A DNA stretch of 64,000 nt from Papiliotrema nemorosa. Taxonomy: Eukaryota; Basidiomycota; Tremellomycetes; Tremellales; Rhynchogastremaceae. This document shows, in pieces, positions 1 through 13,638 of the stretch (within the stretch, counting starts at the first letter, position 1; each line of letters begins with the position of its first letter). The translations under genes and the position numbers were made by a program. The stretch spans positions 310,001 to 374,000 of the forward strand of contig JASKOT010000015.1 in the NCBI GenBank assembly GCA_032158125.1, in the 5' to 3' direction. Below the pieces are notes generated by a model. That model was not told the origin of the DNA and searched no databases. It worked only from the letters and a program-made list of their open reading frames with translations.

Positions 1-1031
1 TTCTTGATCTCCCCATTCTCGAGCCACCACGTCTGCCTGTTAGCGAGGAATCACTGTGATAAGAGAGGACTGACCCAGGTCTCCCCGGCTATACTGATCT
101 CGTCCAAACCTTCCTTTCCGCAGACAACCAAAGCCCTCTCCACCCCTAAAAGCCGTAAAACCTCGGCAAAAGTATCTCCAAGCTCTTGCTTGGCCACACC
201 AAGCAACATTCTCGACGGCGTAGCGGGGTTGATCAACGGTCCGAGAATATTGAACACTGTTCGGAAGTTGAGTTGTCTTCGGATAGGTGCAATATGGGCC
301 AATGATGGGTGGTAGTGCGGCGCGAAGAGGAAGAGGAATGGTGAACGGGGTAAGAAGTTGGGCAGTTCCTCGACTGGGAACGATAACCTGCAATCGAGAG
401 AGAGTAACAAGTCGGCTGAACCTGACGTGGACGTGGCGGCCTTCGAACCGTGCTGTGAGTCAGCATCTGACCTCTCTCGGTATGTTCGTGACCTCACCTT
501 TGCGACTCGGACCCCCGTTCCAGCGACGACCACCGCGGCGGTAGTGGAGACGTTGAACGTGTCCCAGCCGTCTCCACCCGTCCCGACAATATCGACGTAC
601 CCGGTATACCCATCTCCCTCTTTGTCTGAATCCGAGTAATCCCAGTGCCCTCTCTCTAGCGCTTCATCATGAGTCTCCGTTTTGAGATCTTTCACCGCAA
701 TGGCATGTTGGCGCAAGACGGATGCACAGGCAGCTACAACCTCTGCCGAGCTGTCGAGCCCTGACAACGTGAGAGCAGTGAGGAAGGCGCCGGCCTAGTA
801 TTAGTCGACTTCACCAGAGATGCAAAATTTGGAGCCCACCTGAGCATCAGAAGCCGCTTGTGCGCAGAGATGTCTGAAAGCAGCAGCACAGTCATCCGGG
901 GTAAAATCGGTAGGCGTTTGGACAAGCTTCTTGAGCAAGACTTTGAACGTGTCGTTGGTAAAGCTGTCTGATCCTTTGTTCCCGGACTGATGGCCCATGG
1001 GCTTTGCGAGGTTCTTCGAGGTTATTGACAT
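1..1031 (-). CDS. TRP4: Anthranilate phosphoribosyltransferase (3' part beyond window)
   Basis: Transfers phosphoribosyl from PRPP to anthranilate, the second step of the tryptophan branch in the cytosol. The N-terminal helical part is seen from MSITSKN (ATG at 1031), ending near position 838 at an intron. The following exon holds the glycine-rich PRPP loop [14 protein letters not shown] that marks this family (GTGGDG..N.ST), then [15 protein letters not shown] and a region ending [10 protein letters not shown]. An intron at about 79-25 leads to coding sequence that continues off the left edge, so the C-terminus is missing. There are at least three short introns. It is divergent from the mitochondrial S15 gene across about 230 bp. 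Identification is firm; exact exon ends are estimates. Confidence 0.93.
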
Positions 1032-1261
1032 GGTCGCTGAATGTCTTCTAGGAGGTGACCTGCTCCGAGTCGGTTCAGTGACATAGGGAGTGGAGGTTGG
1101 GGGCTGAGATTTGATTCCGTCGGGGAGGGGGTAAATCACCGGAAAAGTGGGGGGAAGAGATAAGCTGAGGGTTGAGGGACCTTAGGTTTCGAAACCTGCA
1201 TCGACTTTCGACACTTTTACACCTATACACCGTTGACCCTTCCACACCTCGTCGGCCCATC

Positions 1262-2265
1262 ATGTCACGGTCGATAGCGTCGACATCACTCTGCGCTCTC
1301 AGAGCGGCTTTCCGTCAGTACAAGTTTGACCACGTCGGTCGAGATCCAGCTGACAACCTAGCCTTCGCCTCGTCTTCCTCTTCCACATCCAGCTCGTCCT
1401 CTTCCCCCCGACTCTTCTCGACCTCCTCACCATCCTCCATGAAACAATCCCACAAACACAAAGACCCTCATATCACTCCTCGTCGACAATGGCGTGCTAT
1501 ACGTGAAAAGAGAGAAGCGGCAGCGCCTCGTAAAGCCGAAAACTTTTCCGAACCAGATTACATTCTCGGACACATTAAAGCTCTGCCCAACGCTCAAGGA
1601 CGAGTGACGGGTAAACCCATCTTATCGGATCCATGGGAGGGATGTAGATTATCCAAAGTCCTCGTTCACCCGCAATCCATCTGGAACTCGCCTTTACCAG
1701 ATTACGCAGCTGGAGAAAAACCAAAATTCATACTACCGGGTCTGAGTAAATCAGACGAGGAAATGGTCTTTGGAGCTGTACCGCACGCTACGACACTATT
1801 ACAGATAGATAAGAATAATCAGGAGGATGTGAGGGAGGAAATTCTGAATCACGCAATGGCGAAACAGGAGAAACAGACCGAGATGTTGAGTAGGATTCTG
1901 GATTTGAGAAATGCTGGAAGAGCCCAAATCAACGCCATGAACAGGAGAAGGGTCATTGCTGAATTTGGAGCGGGTAAAGATTGTGGCTCGTCGTTTGTAC
2001 AGGGCAAGTTTATATTCGAGCAAGAGGGATTTTCGGCTGACCTCCAGTCGCGCTTTTGACAATGAGGATCAGAGGGTTGAACGAGCACGTCCTGGAAAAA
2101 CGTAAAGATATCGCCAACAGGACAGTCATGCGACGAGCCATCATGGACCGAGCAAGGCATCTCAAGTACATCAAGAGGAAGTGGCCAGGCGATTACCCTA
2201 AAATCCTCGCCGATGTAGGCCTCGACCCTCGAGCAGTCGAGGGAGAGCTCAAGACTCGTCTATAG
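1262..2265 (+). CDS. MRPS28: Mitochondrial ribosomal protein uS15m
   Basis: Small-subunit protein S15 of the mitochondrial ribosome. The start is ATG 1262 (MSRSIASTSLC), followed by a Ser-rich, Arg-containing leader typical of a matrix presequence, a long fungal-specific N-terminal extension, then the S15 fold near the C-terminus. The S15 signature reads FGAGKDCGSSFVQ, then VALLTMRIRGLNEHV, then KDIANRTVMRRAI and LKYIKRKW. The two halves are joined only if a 44-nt intron at 2004-2047 is removed, and this intron begins GC instead of GT (see separate entry). Reading through gives a false stop. The gene ends ELKTRL at 2265. It is convergent with MCC1, 200 bp apart. Confidence 0.9.
2004..2047 (+). 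other. GC-AG intron in uS15m
   Basis: The donor is AG/GCAAGT after codon CAG plus one base, and the acceptor is CTGACCTCCAG/TC. Splicing makes a phase-1 valine codon and restores the conserved S15 motif ..SFVQ-VALLTMRIRGL. No GT donor nearby gives the conserved frame. Length is 44 nt, normal for this genome, with a CTGAC branch-like motif 8 nt from the end. Confidence 0.85.
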
Positions 2266-2465
2266 GTGAGTCAACATGGGCCCTCTCTCCCTTATCACCT
2301 CCACGCCGTTCCCTTTTATGATGCTTAACAATGATTTAATGAGCCTGACTTGCGGCCTTGAAAAAGGTTCACAAGACTGGAAGACACTCTTTATACCCTG
2401 ATCTATACACTTCTCTACATTTCTCCATTTACGCTTCACGGGTAATGTACAACAGTGGCTGACGA

Positions 2466-5224
2466 TCAGGCAACCTCGGGCTCCAAGACGACTAAAATAC
2501 TACCCTCCTCGACCGTCATCCCCTTGCTCGCCCCGACTTTACCAATCACACCATCTCTCCCTGCCCGAATGTTGATCTCCATCTTCATACTCTCCAACAC
2601 TGCACACACCTGTCCTGTCGTCACCTTGTCCCCGGGCTTGACCCTGACGTCAATCACTGTCGCAGGCATGGGCGAGACGAGGTTGTCGGCAGAGGCGGAG
2701 GCCGCCGTCGACTCGTCGGCAGCTGCTTGGGGCCGGTGAAGAATGTAGTGGCTTGATTCGGTAAACACATGCAGCTTGTTACCAACGGAGATGATTGTGC
2801 TTTGAGTGCGATTGCCGTCAAATTGAGTTACCGCTTCTGTCGGTGTAATCAGAGATATGACGGCGCGAGCGTTAAAGCCACCAGTGCTGATGTTGAACGA
2901 GCCATCAGGGTTGGCTTCTAGCGTGACATTGCCCTCGTCGAATGTATGATTTATCCTCGCGACATCGCCGAATCTTCGGAAGGCAAGAGTTGACCAAGGA
3001 CCAGTGCCAGTCTGTCCAAGAGCGTCCCGAGCTTCAGCAGCGAGGAATAATGCGCCCTGTGCTAGGACCGTTGGCGGAATGTCGCGCTTTTCGAACAACT
3101 CGTCATGGTGTGTCTACAAATCAGTCGAGTCACCTGGCTCTAGGAATTACGTACAGGGATGAAGCTCGTTTCGACCGCGCCCTTTTCGAATTCCGGATGC
3201 CCAGCGACAGCTTTGAGAAACTCGATGTTCGTGCTTGGACCGACTACTTGATACTCTCCCAAAGCTCTCTGCAACATACCCAAAGCTTCCGATCGATCTC
3301 GACCGTGGACAATGAGCTTTGCAATCTGACTCTAAGCTTCAAGAAAGGATCGTCGTTGGGCCGACTCACCATTGGATCGTAGTACGAAGACACCTCGTCG
3401 CCCTCGAAAAAGCCAGTCTCGAGTCGATGTGTGGCTGACACAGGTGCTCGAGTGTGTAACAATCTCCCGGCATCTGGCAGAAAGTTGCTAAACGTCAGCT
3501 CGCAAACTGGCACCTTTGGAAGTGATTTACGCCTCGGGTCTTTCTGCGTAGATACGAGCTTCGAAAGCATGACCTGTGCATGGAACCTGATCTTGCGTGA
3601 TGGGTAACGGATTGCCCGCGGCGATCTGGACTTCAGCCGAGGCGACAGAGGGTCATGTGGTGACTCACCGATAGTTGCCATTCGACAAGGTCTACACCAG
3701 TCACCATCTCAGTCACGGGGTGTCTGCGGTCAGCGACGCGCTGCGTCCAACGAGCTCAGAACTTGCTCGACTTGGAGCCGGGTGTTCCTGTCAATCAGTT
3801 TTACCCCTGACCTGGTGCACGACTCACATTTCCATGAAAAAGTACTCATCAGTCGTAGCGTCCATGATAAATTCCACTGTTCCTGCTCCGACATAATTCA
3901 CAGCTTTGGCAGCAGCCACCGCCTTCTCCGCAAAGTCCCTCTTCAACTCTTCGCTCAACCCCGGCGCCGGAGCTTCCTCGATGATTTCTACCCATTTAGT
4001 ATATTATTCCATGACTCCATGCAGTGCAGCAGTGCAGCCTTGACTCACTCTGATGTCTTCGTTGAACCGAACAGTCCCTCTCCCACAATGCCACACAACC
4101 ACCCATACTATCCGCAAAGACCTGCACTTCGACATGTCTAGGTCGTTCCAACCACCTCTCCAACAACACTTCATCGTTCCCGAATGATTTAGCAGCTTCC
4201 CTTTTGGCCGATAGAATCTCTTCTTCGAGGTCTTTGGAATCTCGGACTATACGCATGCCCTTGCCACCTCCACCATGCGTCGGCTTGATAAGCAACGGAT
4301 AGCCAACTTTGGTTCCAGCCTTTTTGAGCGTTTGGATATCCTGATCTGCACCATGGTAACCCCTAACGTCAGTACTTTCCGCGTTCAAGCCCGAAAGCTC
4401 TCACGGTACACAGGGCACTCCGGCGGCTGTATATCAGCGCAATGCCCAGAGTGAGGACGTACCGAGCATGATCTCCTTACTCTCCCTTTTACTGCCCATA
4501 CTCCTTATAGCGCTAGCCGGCGGACCGATAAACACCAGACCTTCTTCTGCAACTCTCGATGCAAAAGTCGGAGATTCAGAGAGGAATCCATATCCTGGAT
4601 GAATCCCTTGAGCGCCTGATTGTTTCGCCACGGCCAGGATCTTGTCCATCACCAGCTACGCATCAGACAACCATTCATGGCTAGACTTGGACGTACATAA
4701 GACTCGGATGAAGGTGCTGGACCTATACAGTACGCTTCGTCTGCCTTAAAATTAGCTCGACCACAGTGGTGAGAGATGGTCCGGCCCACCATTGATACGT
4801 GCATACAATCCTTGTCGGCTTCGCTATACACAGCGACAGTCTTCACTCCCAGCTTCTTGGCCGTCCTGATGATCCGACATGCTATCTCACCCCTACACAT
4901 CAGTATACGGCATCGTCTGGGAAAGGAAGAGAGCAAGACTGACCGATTGGCTATGAGGATCTTTGAAAAGAGCGGTTTCCCTCCCTCTTTGATGGCCGAC
5001 ATGCCCTTTCGAGGTATCGGTAGACTACCCTCCCAATCTGCAGAGCTGGGCTGAGCAGTATGGACAGCTGCAGAAGCATATCCTCTTCTGTCAATCGAAT
5101 GTATGGACCGGACTGAAGAGAGTTGCAGGATGGGGGTTGGTATCCTCTGGAGGGCTGTGACGGGAAGTGCGAGCGATTTGACGGGCAACCTCGCCCGTCC
5201 AGATCTGTACACCATCGACCTCAT
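2466..5224 (-). CDS. MCC1: 3-methylcrotonyl-CoA carboxylase, biotin-carrying alpha subunit
   Basis: Mitochondrial leucine catabolism: carboxylates biotin with ATP and bicarbonate, and carries biotin for carboxylation of methylcrotonyl-CoA. The start [17 protein letters not shown] at 5224 is an Arg/Ser-rich presequence. Seen in order: biotin carboxylase N-domain ([34 protein letters not shown]), ATP-grasp loop [23 protein letters not shown] and [23 protein letters not shown], then a BT-type linker, and a C-terminal biotinyl domain with SPMPATV and biotinylation motif ESMKME. The usual motif is AMKM; here Ser precedes the lysine. At least ten short introns occur; one (complement 3724-3766) is GC-AG. 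The beta subunit is not in the window. Propionyl- or pyruvate carboxylase is less likely: no carboxyltransferase domain follows. Confidence 0.88.
3724..3766 (-). other. GC-AG intron in MCC1
   Basis: The donor is GA/GCAAGT and the acceptor CTGACCGCAG/A. Splicing forms GAA and restores the biotin-carboxylase motif NTRLQVE-HPVTE. No GT donor in the area keeps both VE and HPVTE in frame. Length is 43 nt. The donor hexamer GCAAGT is the same as in the uS15m GC-AG intron at 2004. Confidence 0.8.
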
Positions 5225-5484
5225 CACGGAAGGATACTGGATGTGATTTGCTGCTTGACCTTTACTATTTGATGTGGTGTATACGAGACGATGCAATTAG
5301 CAGGTGGATGGATGCATCTGGGTGGTTGATGGTCATGGTGGATGTTACAAATAGCCGAACCCCCCCACACTACCCCCGGCCGGAACTTGGCCATATAACC
5401 GGGACTCCATTCCACCGTCCTTCTAATTCTCCTCCTCGTCTCTCTTCCGCTATCACCGTCAGCATGCATACAAACACAGAAGCT

Positions 5485-7957
5485 CTAACTCGCCTTCATC
5501 TCTCGAGTGACTTTTTGCCTCGACGCCTCGTGTCTTGCGAGTTCGGGGTTCATTGTTGAAATCTTCGACTTCTCAATCGCCTGTCGCAAGTCGAAGAACG
5601 TCTCATCATCCGTGTTCTCGAGGAATGTAATGGCCAGACCAGTCTTGCCTGCTCGACCCGTTCGTCCGATTCGATGCGTGTACCTAGACGATCAGCAAGT
5701 CTTCTGTAGGTTGCAGGTTTTGCTCACTTCTCGATATCACTTGCCATGGCAAAGTTGACTACCAACGAGACTAGAAACATCAGCGATGATCTCTTCAAAA
5801 ACATATTACTCACCATCGCTGATATCCAAACCACGACCTGCGACATCGGTTGCCACAAGGACCTGCGATACTCCATCTTTCAAACTTTGCAAACTCTCTT
5901 CTCGTTCCGCTTGCGATTTGCCCGAATGCAAAGTGATGGCCGAGAACCCGGCTTCCCTCACGTATTTAACAACCACATCACAAGCCTTCTTCTGGTTGAC
6001 GAAGATGATGAATGGCGGAGGCAAGCCAATCGTTCGGAGAATCTCCTGCAAGCGTTTCTTCTTCTTTTCTTCACCTTGAACGAATTCGACTCGCTGTTCG
6101 ACGGTATCGGTGACTTCACCCAAGTTACCGATCGTGACCGTCGCGGGCTTGCGTAGATACTTCATAGCGAGTCGCTGAACGGCTGGAGGCATTGTAGCGG
6201 AAAAGAGAGTGGTCACTCGATGACCTTTCCATCCCGCAGAGTCGTTCATAATCTCATCGCTATCCTGGTGGAAGGCCGTAGACGGCATCGCATCGAGAAT
6301 TTGCGTCATGGCCTCTTCGAAACCCAGATCCACCATCCTGTCGGCTTCGTCGAGCACAACATAACGACACTGAGACATGACCATCATTGACTTTGAGATC
6401 ATATCCGAGAGTCGTCCAGGAGTAGCAATGATGATATGTGCTCCGTTCCGCAGAGCGAATTGTTGCTCCTCGATGGCTTTACCACCGACAATCGGTACCG
6501 AAATGTATCCCATCTTGGAGGCAAACTTGGCAGTCTCGACCTCGATCTGTTGAGCAAGCTCTCGAGTTGGCGCCATGATCAGCGCATAAGGACCCAAGTG
6601 CCGATTGTCCTCGTCAAGCGGTGGCAAGTGGGAAATGTACTCCAACATGGGAATGACAAAGGCTGCAGTCTTACCGGAACCTGGCCATCAGCGTGCATCG
6701 TCTCCTTTGCTAGTGTACTGACCGGTCTTGGCGATACCAATCAGATCCCGATTCTGCATTCCAATAGGAATGGCCTGGCGTTGGATTGGACTAGGCTCGA
6801 CATATCCAACCTCGTCGATGACATCCAGGATCTTTTCCGGGATCGCCGACTCCCTCCAACTTCGCAATGGAAGAGGTATCGACCCTCCCCTAGCCGAGAT
6901 ACCGAAATCTTCTCGGAAGATACGCCAATCACGATCTTTCATATCCTCCAATGGTTTCTCGGTCCAATGTCGATCATCGTTATTGCCCCTCCCTGCTCTT
7001 CTCCTCTCCAACGCATCGGTATAGCTGACGTCAGTGGCATTTCAATCACAAGCGGTACTATGCTCACTTTTCTGTAGCACCAGGCGTGCCATCTCTACTT
7101 TGATGAGACGGCCCTGATCCACCCCTAGCTCCCAGCACAATCGAAGGATCAACGACAATCCTCGAATCCCCAGAAGTATCTTCCTCTGCTTTCCAATCAA
7201 AGATGAACTTTTTATCCGTCTGTTTCCTCAATCTCGGTTTAGTCCTGTTGATCTTTTCCCCCAGATACCTCGCACGGATCGTGCTAAGTTCAGAATCCGT
7301 GGGCATCGCTACGTCCCCTGGAGTAGTAGGTTTAGGAGATGAAGGCGCTGGTGAAGCCCCGCCGACAAGTGGGGAAGAAGCATAAGGGGTATGGTATGAG
7401 CCGTTATGACCGTTCTGTGCCCGCGGTCCAGTAGGTGCGCCTCGAGGTCCCGTCGGTATATTAGCATGAGATGGTCCAGCTTGTCGAGCATCTCGTGGTC
7501 CATCTCGAGTATCTCGACTGTCCCGATGATCCCTCCCATACCCCTGTCGAGGTCCATCGTTCCTCCCTCCATAGCCATCACGTCCCCCACCACCATATCC
7601 ATTCCTTTCATACCGATCATATCCTCCCTGGCCATTTCCGTGATGTCCATTTCCATACCTGTCCCCACTTCCAGTTCCGTACCGCATCGCGTCAGATCTC
7701 CGTCTTTCCTCTTCGGCCTGTTTCTCAAACTCTATCCTTTCTTTCCGTTCGACCTCTTCGCGTTCTTTCTGCTGTTGAGCCTCGGCATTACGTTTCTCAA
7801 CGGCGAGAGCTTCTCGTTGAGCTTTTGTCAGGAATTTTGGCTGCGATGATAAGCGCGGAACGACAATGACAAAGGGAGGAGAGATTACCTTTGCGGCAGC
7901 TTCTTTGTCTGCTTTTTGTTGAGCCAGGATCTCGTCAACTGATAGAGGACCAGCCAT
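5485..7957 (-). CDS. PRP28: DEAD-box pre-mRNA splicing helicase Prp28
   Basis: U5 snRNP-associated ATPase that displaces U1 from the 5' splice site during spliceosome activation (human DDX23). It starts [15 protein letters not shown] charged region ([19 protein letters not shown]) and a Gly/Arg/Tyr-rich tract follow (about residues 90-190). Next come the Prp28-type [12 protein letters not shown]-motif region ([20 protein letters not shown]), motif I at an intron, PTRELAQQ (Ia), TPGRL (Ib), VLDEADRM (II, with DEAD), SAT (III), and C-domain motifs [25 protein letters not shown] and a [16 protein letters not shown] motif VI. The end, by reading the reverse strand, is TREMKAS then stop at 5485. 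It is separated from RIX7 by only 173 bp, which must hold its promoter. Confidence 0.92.
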
Positions 7958-8130
7958 GTTGTTGATGATTCAATGTCGAGAGTTTAGTCGACCTCAAGCC
8001 AAATGGTTCTAGAAGTTGGGTGGCAAATCACCCAGTTGAATCATCTCTATGCACCTCATAAGAGGTGAACATTGCAGATTTGGCAAGATGCCAAGGATGC
8101 ATGTCTGGAGCGACAAGTCTGCGGCAGGAT

Positions 8131-10540
8131 CTATGCTGCCATACCTCCATCCGCCAGCTCATCCTTCTCCTCCCTGATCCTTCTCACCCTGCTCACCCCG
8201 GCGTATTTATCCCTCAACCGCTCATACTTCTGCCTTTGTTCCTTGCTAACACTAGGGCGTGTCTTGGTAGCAGCCAGCTCAAAGTGTTCTATGGTCACCG
8301 CATCCACACCCTTCATTTCCCTTTCGCCATCCTCCATACCATCTTGATCCTGTCGATCCCTTTCCAGGTCGAGATCCGCACGGAGGGCGACAGTGGCTGA
8401 TTCCCTTACGAGCGCAGCAATGTCCGCACCAGAGAACCCCTCGCAACGCTCAGAGCTGACGAGTGCTTCGATGCTTGGCCAATCGCCTTCGACCACCGGA
8501 GTACGCTTGAGGTGCGTTTTCAAGATTTCGAATCGCTCGGACGCGGATGGGAGATCAACGTAGAGTGATTTGTCGAGACGTCCAGGTCGGATCATGGCGG
8601 GGTCGATCATGTCAGGCCTATTAGTGGCTCCAATGACGTACACCGCCTTTCGAGCATCTAAACCGTCCAACTCAGTAAGCAAGGTGTTGACTAGTCGTGC
8701 CGAAGATTCAGACTGGAATCAGCACAATGCTTGACTTGGCATCAAGGCCGTCTCTCACCATGGAATCATCTCGTCGTGGCACTAATGCGTCGAGCTCATC
8801 AAAGAAGATGACACATGGACTTGACGTCCGTGCTCGAGTGAAGATTTGCCTCACCGCTCTCTCGCTCTCTCCGACATACTGCCTGTTAGGTATGCAGTTG
8901 AACCAGGAGTGGATCAACCCACCTTGTTCAGTAACTCTGGTCCTTTGACACTGATGAAATTTGCCCTACTCTCGTTGGCGACGGCCTTTGCCAAGAGAGT
9001 TTTTCCGCAACCAGGCGGACCCCATAGCAATACTCCACTAGGTGCATCTATGCCGAACTTCATAAACCTCTCCGGTCGCCTGATAGGCTCCACGATCGCA
9101 TAGTGCAGCTCGTCCCGGATCGGTCGAAGCGCGCCGATGTCGAACCACGATACATCCGGTATTGTTGCGAATCCCTCTCGCTTGGCGGAAGGCTGGACGA
9201 CCTTGAGAGCCGCTTCGAAGTCGTCTTTGCGTAGCGGTAAGGCTCCTAATTGATCTGGCTGGAGGGGAGGTGGGAAGGCAAGCATGAAGCGGGACAATGG
9301 GGCATCACGAATATCACTGGAAGGAACGTAACCGGTGTTGGAGTCATCTATCGCCATCTGCTCCATGCCGTCTGTGACTGGTTGGGTAGGTCTGTTGGCC
9401 ATCATGTCCTCAAAGAAACGACGAATGGCAATGACTCCAGCTTCTGCCGTCAGAGCGTTGAGGTCCGCCGCGACGTATCCGGGGGTCATTTTGGCGAGTG
9501 CACGGAAGTCTATGTCATCCGACACCTTGAGTTCGGAACATAGGCGTTTCAGGATCCTAAGGGTCAGCTTGCATTATACCAATGCTGTAGACTCACTCCT
9601 CTCGGGCTTCCAGACTGGGGACACCGATCTCGATTTCCCGATCAAATCGACCGGCCCGCCGCAGCGCTGGGTCTAGAGAGTCTGGGCGATTAGTCGCCCC
9701 AAGTACAATGACTGTCTCTTTCGAAGAAGCGAGGTCTAGTCGATCAGCCCGTACTTCCTACATGACTGTGTTTGCTCACCGTCCATGCAAGTCAGCAATT
9801 GAGCGACGATTCTCCTTTCCATCTCACGTTGAGCCGTTTCTCTCTTTGGTGTGATTGCATCGACTTCGTCCAAGAACAGTATACACGGCGCCAGTTTCTG
9901 TATTCTCAGCTGCTGGGATTTGCGGGTTGATGATAACTGACCTTTGCCTCGTCAAATGTATCTCTCAGTGTCTTCTCAGATTCTCCTGACATCCCGCTGA
10001 CTATACTCGGTGCCGAGACACTGATGAAAGGTAGTTTAAGAGACTATTATCAGCCGAAGATACAGATATATCAGTGCGACAACTCACTCCTGCTAGACAC
10101 CGCACAAGATGTGTCTTTCCTCCTCCTGGAACACCATGCAATAACACCCCACAGGGTCGATGATGACCCGAGTACGCAAAGATGTCGGGATATAACAGCG
10201 GCAATACCACAGCCTCTTGCAATGCTGCCTTCTGCGCTGAGACACCTCCCAGAGATTCCAGGTCCAAATCTGGCGGGGCGTATTTGGCCGCTACATCCCC
10301 TCGGTCTGCTCTGGGGCGTTTACGTCGGGGAGGAATCGGAGGCCGTTCTTCTCCTGGTGTGTTCGGATCAGGAGTGGAAGGTCCAGAAGGCGTGTTGAGA
10401 CCTATATTTCGTTTGACTCGTTTCTTGACCTGTGTCGAAGCAGGTGTGGGCGTAGGAGTAGTGGAAGTTGAAGAGGATGCTACGGGTGCAACATTCCATG
10501 CGGCAGTCAGAGACTGATTCAGAGATGGAAGCGCTGACAT
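8131..10540 (-). CDS. RIX7: Tandem AAA ATPase, ribosome biogenesis (Rix7/NVL family)
   Basis: Nuclear/nucleolar type II AAA ATPase that strips assembly factors from pre-60S particles. The N-terminus is a low-complexity nuclear tail ([15 protein letters not shown]). It is followed by AAA-1 beginning [18 protein letters not shown] with Walker [12 protein letters not shown], and AAA-2 with [19 protein letters not shown], Walker [13 protein letters not shown], Walker [13 protein letters not shown], and second region of homology [21 protein letters not shown]. The domain pair and [14 protein letters not shown] fit Rix7 better than Cdc48, whose N-domain is absent. The start is chosen at [10 protein letters not shown] (10540); an in-frame upstream ATG at 10657 is possible. 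It is divergent from RAD51. Stop 8131, after a basic tail ending GGMAA. Confidence 0.88.
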
Positions 10541-11041
10541 GGTGGTCTGAATGCCCGCCGAAAAGGTCTGCACTGGCTCTGTCCAGACTGTTGGACTTGC
10601 ACACCCTTGAGTTTCAAAATTCCGGTTAGAAGCTGAAAGCGGCGACTTCCGCCTCAACCAGTCTCAGTCACGTGGTCATGCCATCTTAATGAGGACTTGC
10701 ATCGCCGTGTATAGGGGCATACAGCTCGACGGGCAAGTGAGATGCAGCGGACGCGGAAGCAGTGCCTATGATGGGATGTCCAAGATACAAGCCGGCTCTC
10801 TGCATATTGCATAGGTGGACATCGTGTGGCACGGTTAAGATCAAACGATGGGTGGCGAATGCAAGATTCCCGAAGACGCGTCTTCTTTGTTTTTGCCAGC
10901 TGACTGGACATTGTCAATCGATCGTAACATTCCGCTCATTTTCTCCTTCTTGCTCATCTTCCCATATCGATTCAGTCCTCGCGCTCTTCCTTCTCCTCCT
11001 TACCTACGACCCACATCTAAAACCACTGGACACCTAGAAGA
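10541..11041. promoter_or_regulatory. Divergent RIX7/RAD51 intergenic region with MluI-type box
   Basis: There are about 500 bp between divergent starts. A perfect 12-bp palindrome AAGACGCGTCTT at 10873-10884 contains the MluI cell-cycle box core ACGCGT (10876-10881), about 160 bp upstream of the RAD51 ATG. In yeasts this core binds MBF and drives G1/S expression of RAD51; activity here is inferred. A CT-rich tract (10938-11010) precedes the RAD51 start. I see no gene in it. Confidence 0.5.
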
Positions 11042-12502
<1,461 letters not shown>

Positions 12503-12670
12503 TCGTCGTGGCAACTACGCTCTCTCCCCCTCAATGTTGTTCTCATCACTTCCCTCCAGGTTGTAGCATCATTTGTTCCGACGCGGACACCGCCTCGCGG
12601 CCTTTTGACCCTTAAGTCTTGTAGAGTACTAAATGCATGACTAGGTCCACTTCGACGTCCCATGTGCTGT

Positions 12671-13638
12671 CTATTTCTTCTCCGCAATAGCGGTGTCGAT
12701 CGCGGATCTCAGCTCCTCAATCGTCTTCTTTGGGTCTTTAGATCCGAACACTGCCGTACCAGCGACAACGACGTTTGATCCTGCCTCGTGAGCTTTATAC
12801 CTTGTGAGTGAAATGGACCCACCAGCTTGAGCACACTGGCAGACGTTCCCAGGTCCTACACCCCCATCGACCTGAATATTCTTGCCCGGGAAACGCTTTC
12901 TCAGATCCTCGACCTTTGGCAGACACTCTGGCATGAACTTTTGTCCACCGTGACCCGGTTTAACAGTCATGACTAGCAACAAGTCTGCAGAGTTCCCCAA
13001 GGATTCAGTAATGACATCGGAGGAAGTCTCCGGGGAGATGGCCAGACCGGCCTTGAGCCCGTGAGAGTGGATCAGGTCGATAGTCTCTTGGTGCTTGTCT
13101 GGTCGTCAGTCGATTGACCAGGCGTAATCCGGGATTGGCAGGGTTTAGAGGGTGCACTCGAGACTTACCGGTAGCTTCGTAGTGGAAGGTATAAGATTTT
13201 CCACCAGCTTTGGCGATTTCTGGAACCCACTGATTCTGTCAGCTCCATGTCTTCTCTGGATCCAAAACAGCTAACCTTGGCTGGATTAGCAACCATCATA
13301 TGACAGTCCATCCAGATATCTGGGTTGTTCTTGTATACCCATTCGAGGATCGGTGCGCCCATGGTGATGTTTGGAACAAAGTTGCTTTCCGTCAGCGCTG
13401 TATACAGGCGTGTATTTGCTAAAGGCTACCCATCCATGACATCTACGCATTAGTCGTATCAGAGAGGAGACCAGAGGGGAGACACACCCATGTGAAGCCA
13501 GTCACAGCCATTATCGATCATCCGCCTGCATTCGTCGCTCAACTTTGACAAGTCGCTCTTTCGCGTCAGTTTGCATGAAGCCTGGCCGTATGTCACACTC
13601 ACGGCAAGCACAGAGGGTGAGATGATTCCTTTGGACAT
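12671..13638 (-). CDS. RPE1: Ribulose-phosphate 3-epimerase
   Basis: Interconverts ribulose-5-P and xylulose-5-P in the non-oxidative pentose phosphate pathway; cytosolic metal-dependent TIM barrel. The start MSKGIISPSVLA (ATG complement 13636-13638) is the standard N-terminus. Metal-site segments are seen: CDWLHM-DVMDG and WMDCHMMV (His/Asp ligands). The catalytic/phosphate segments are VMTVKPGHGGQKFMP, IQVDGGVGP and GSNVVVAGTAVFG. Introns are short; one of 42 nt between GNVCQCAQAG and SNVVVAGT lies in frame without a stop, so unspliced RNA would add 14 residues. Ends IAEKK. The upstream gap to CAC2 is unusually long (1.37 kb). Confidence 0.93.
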
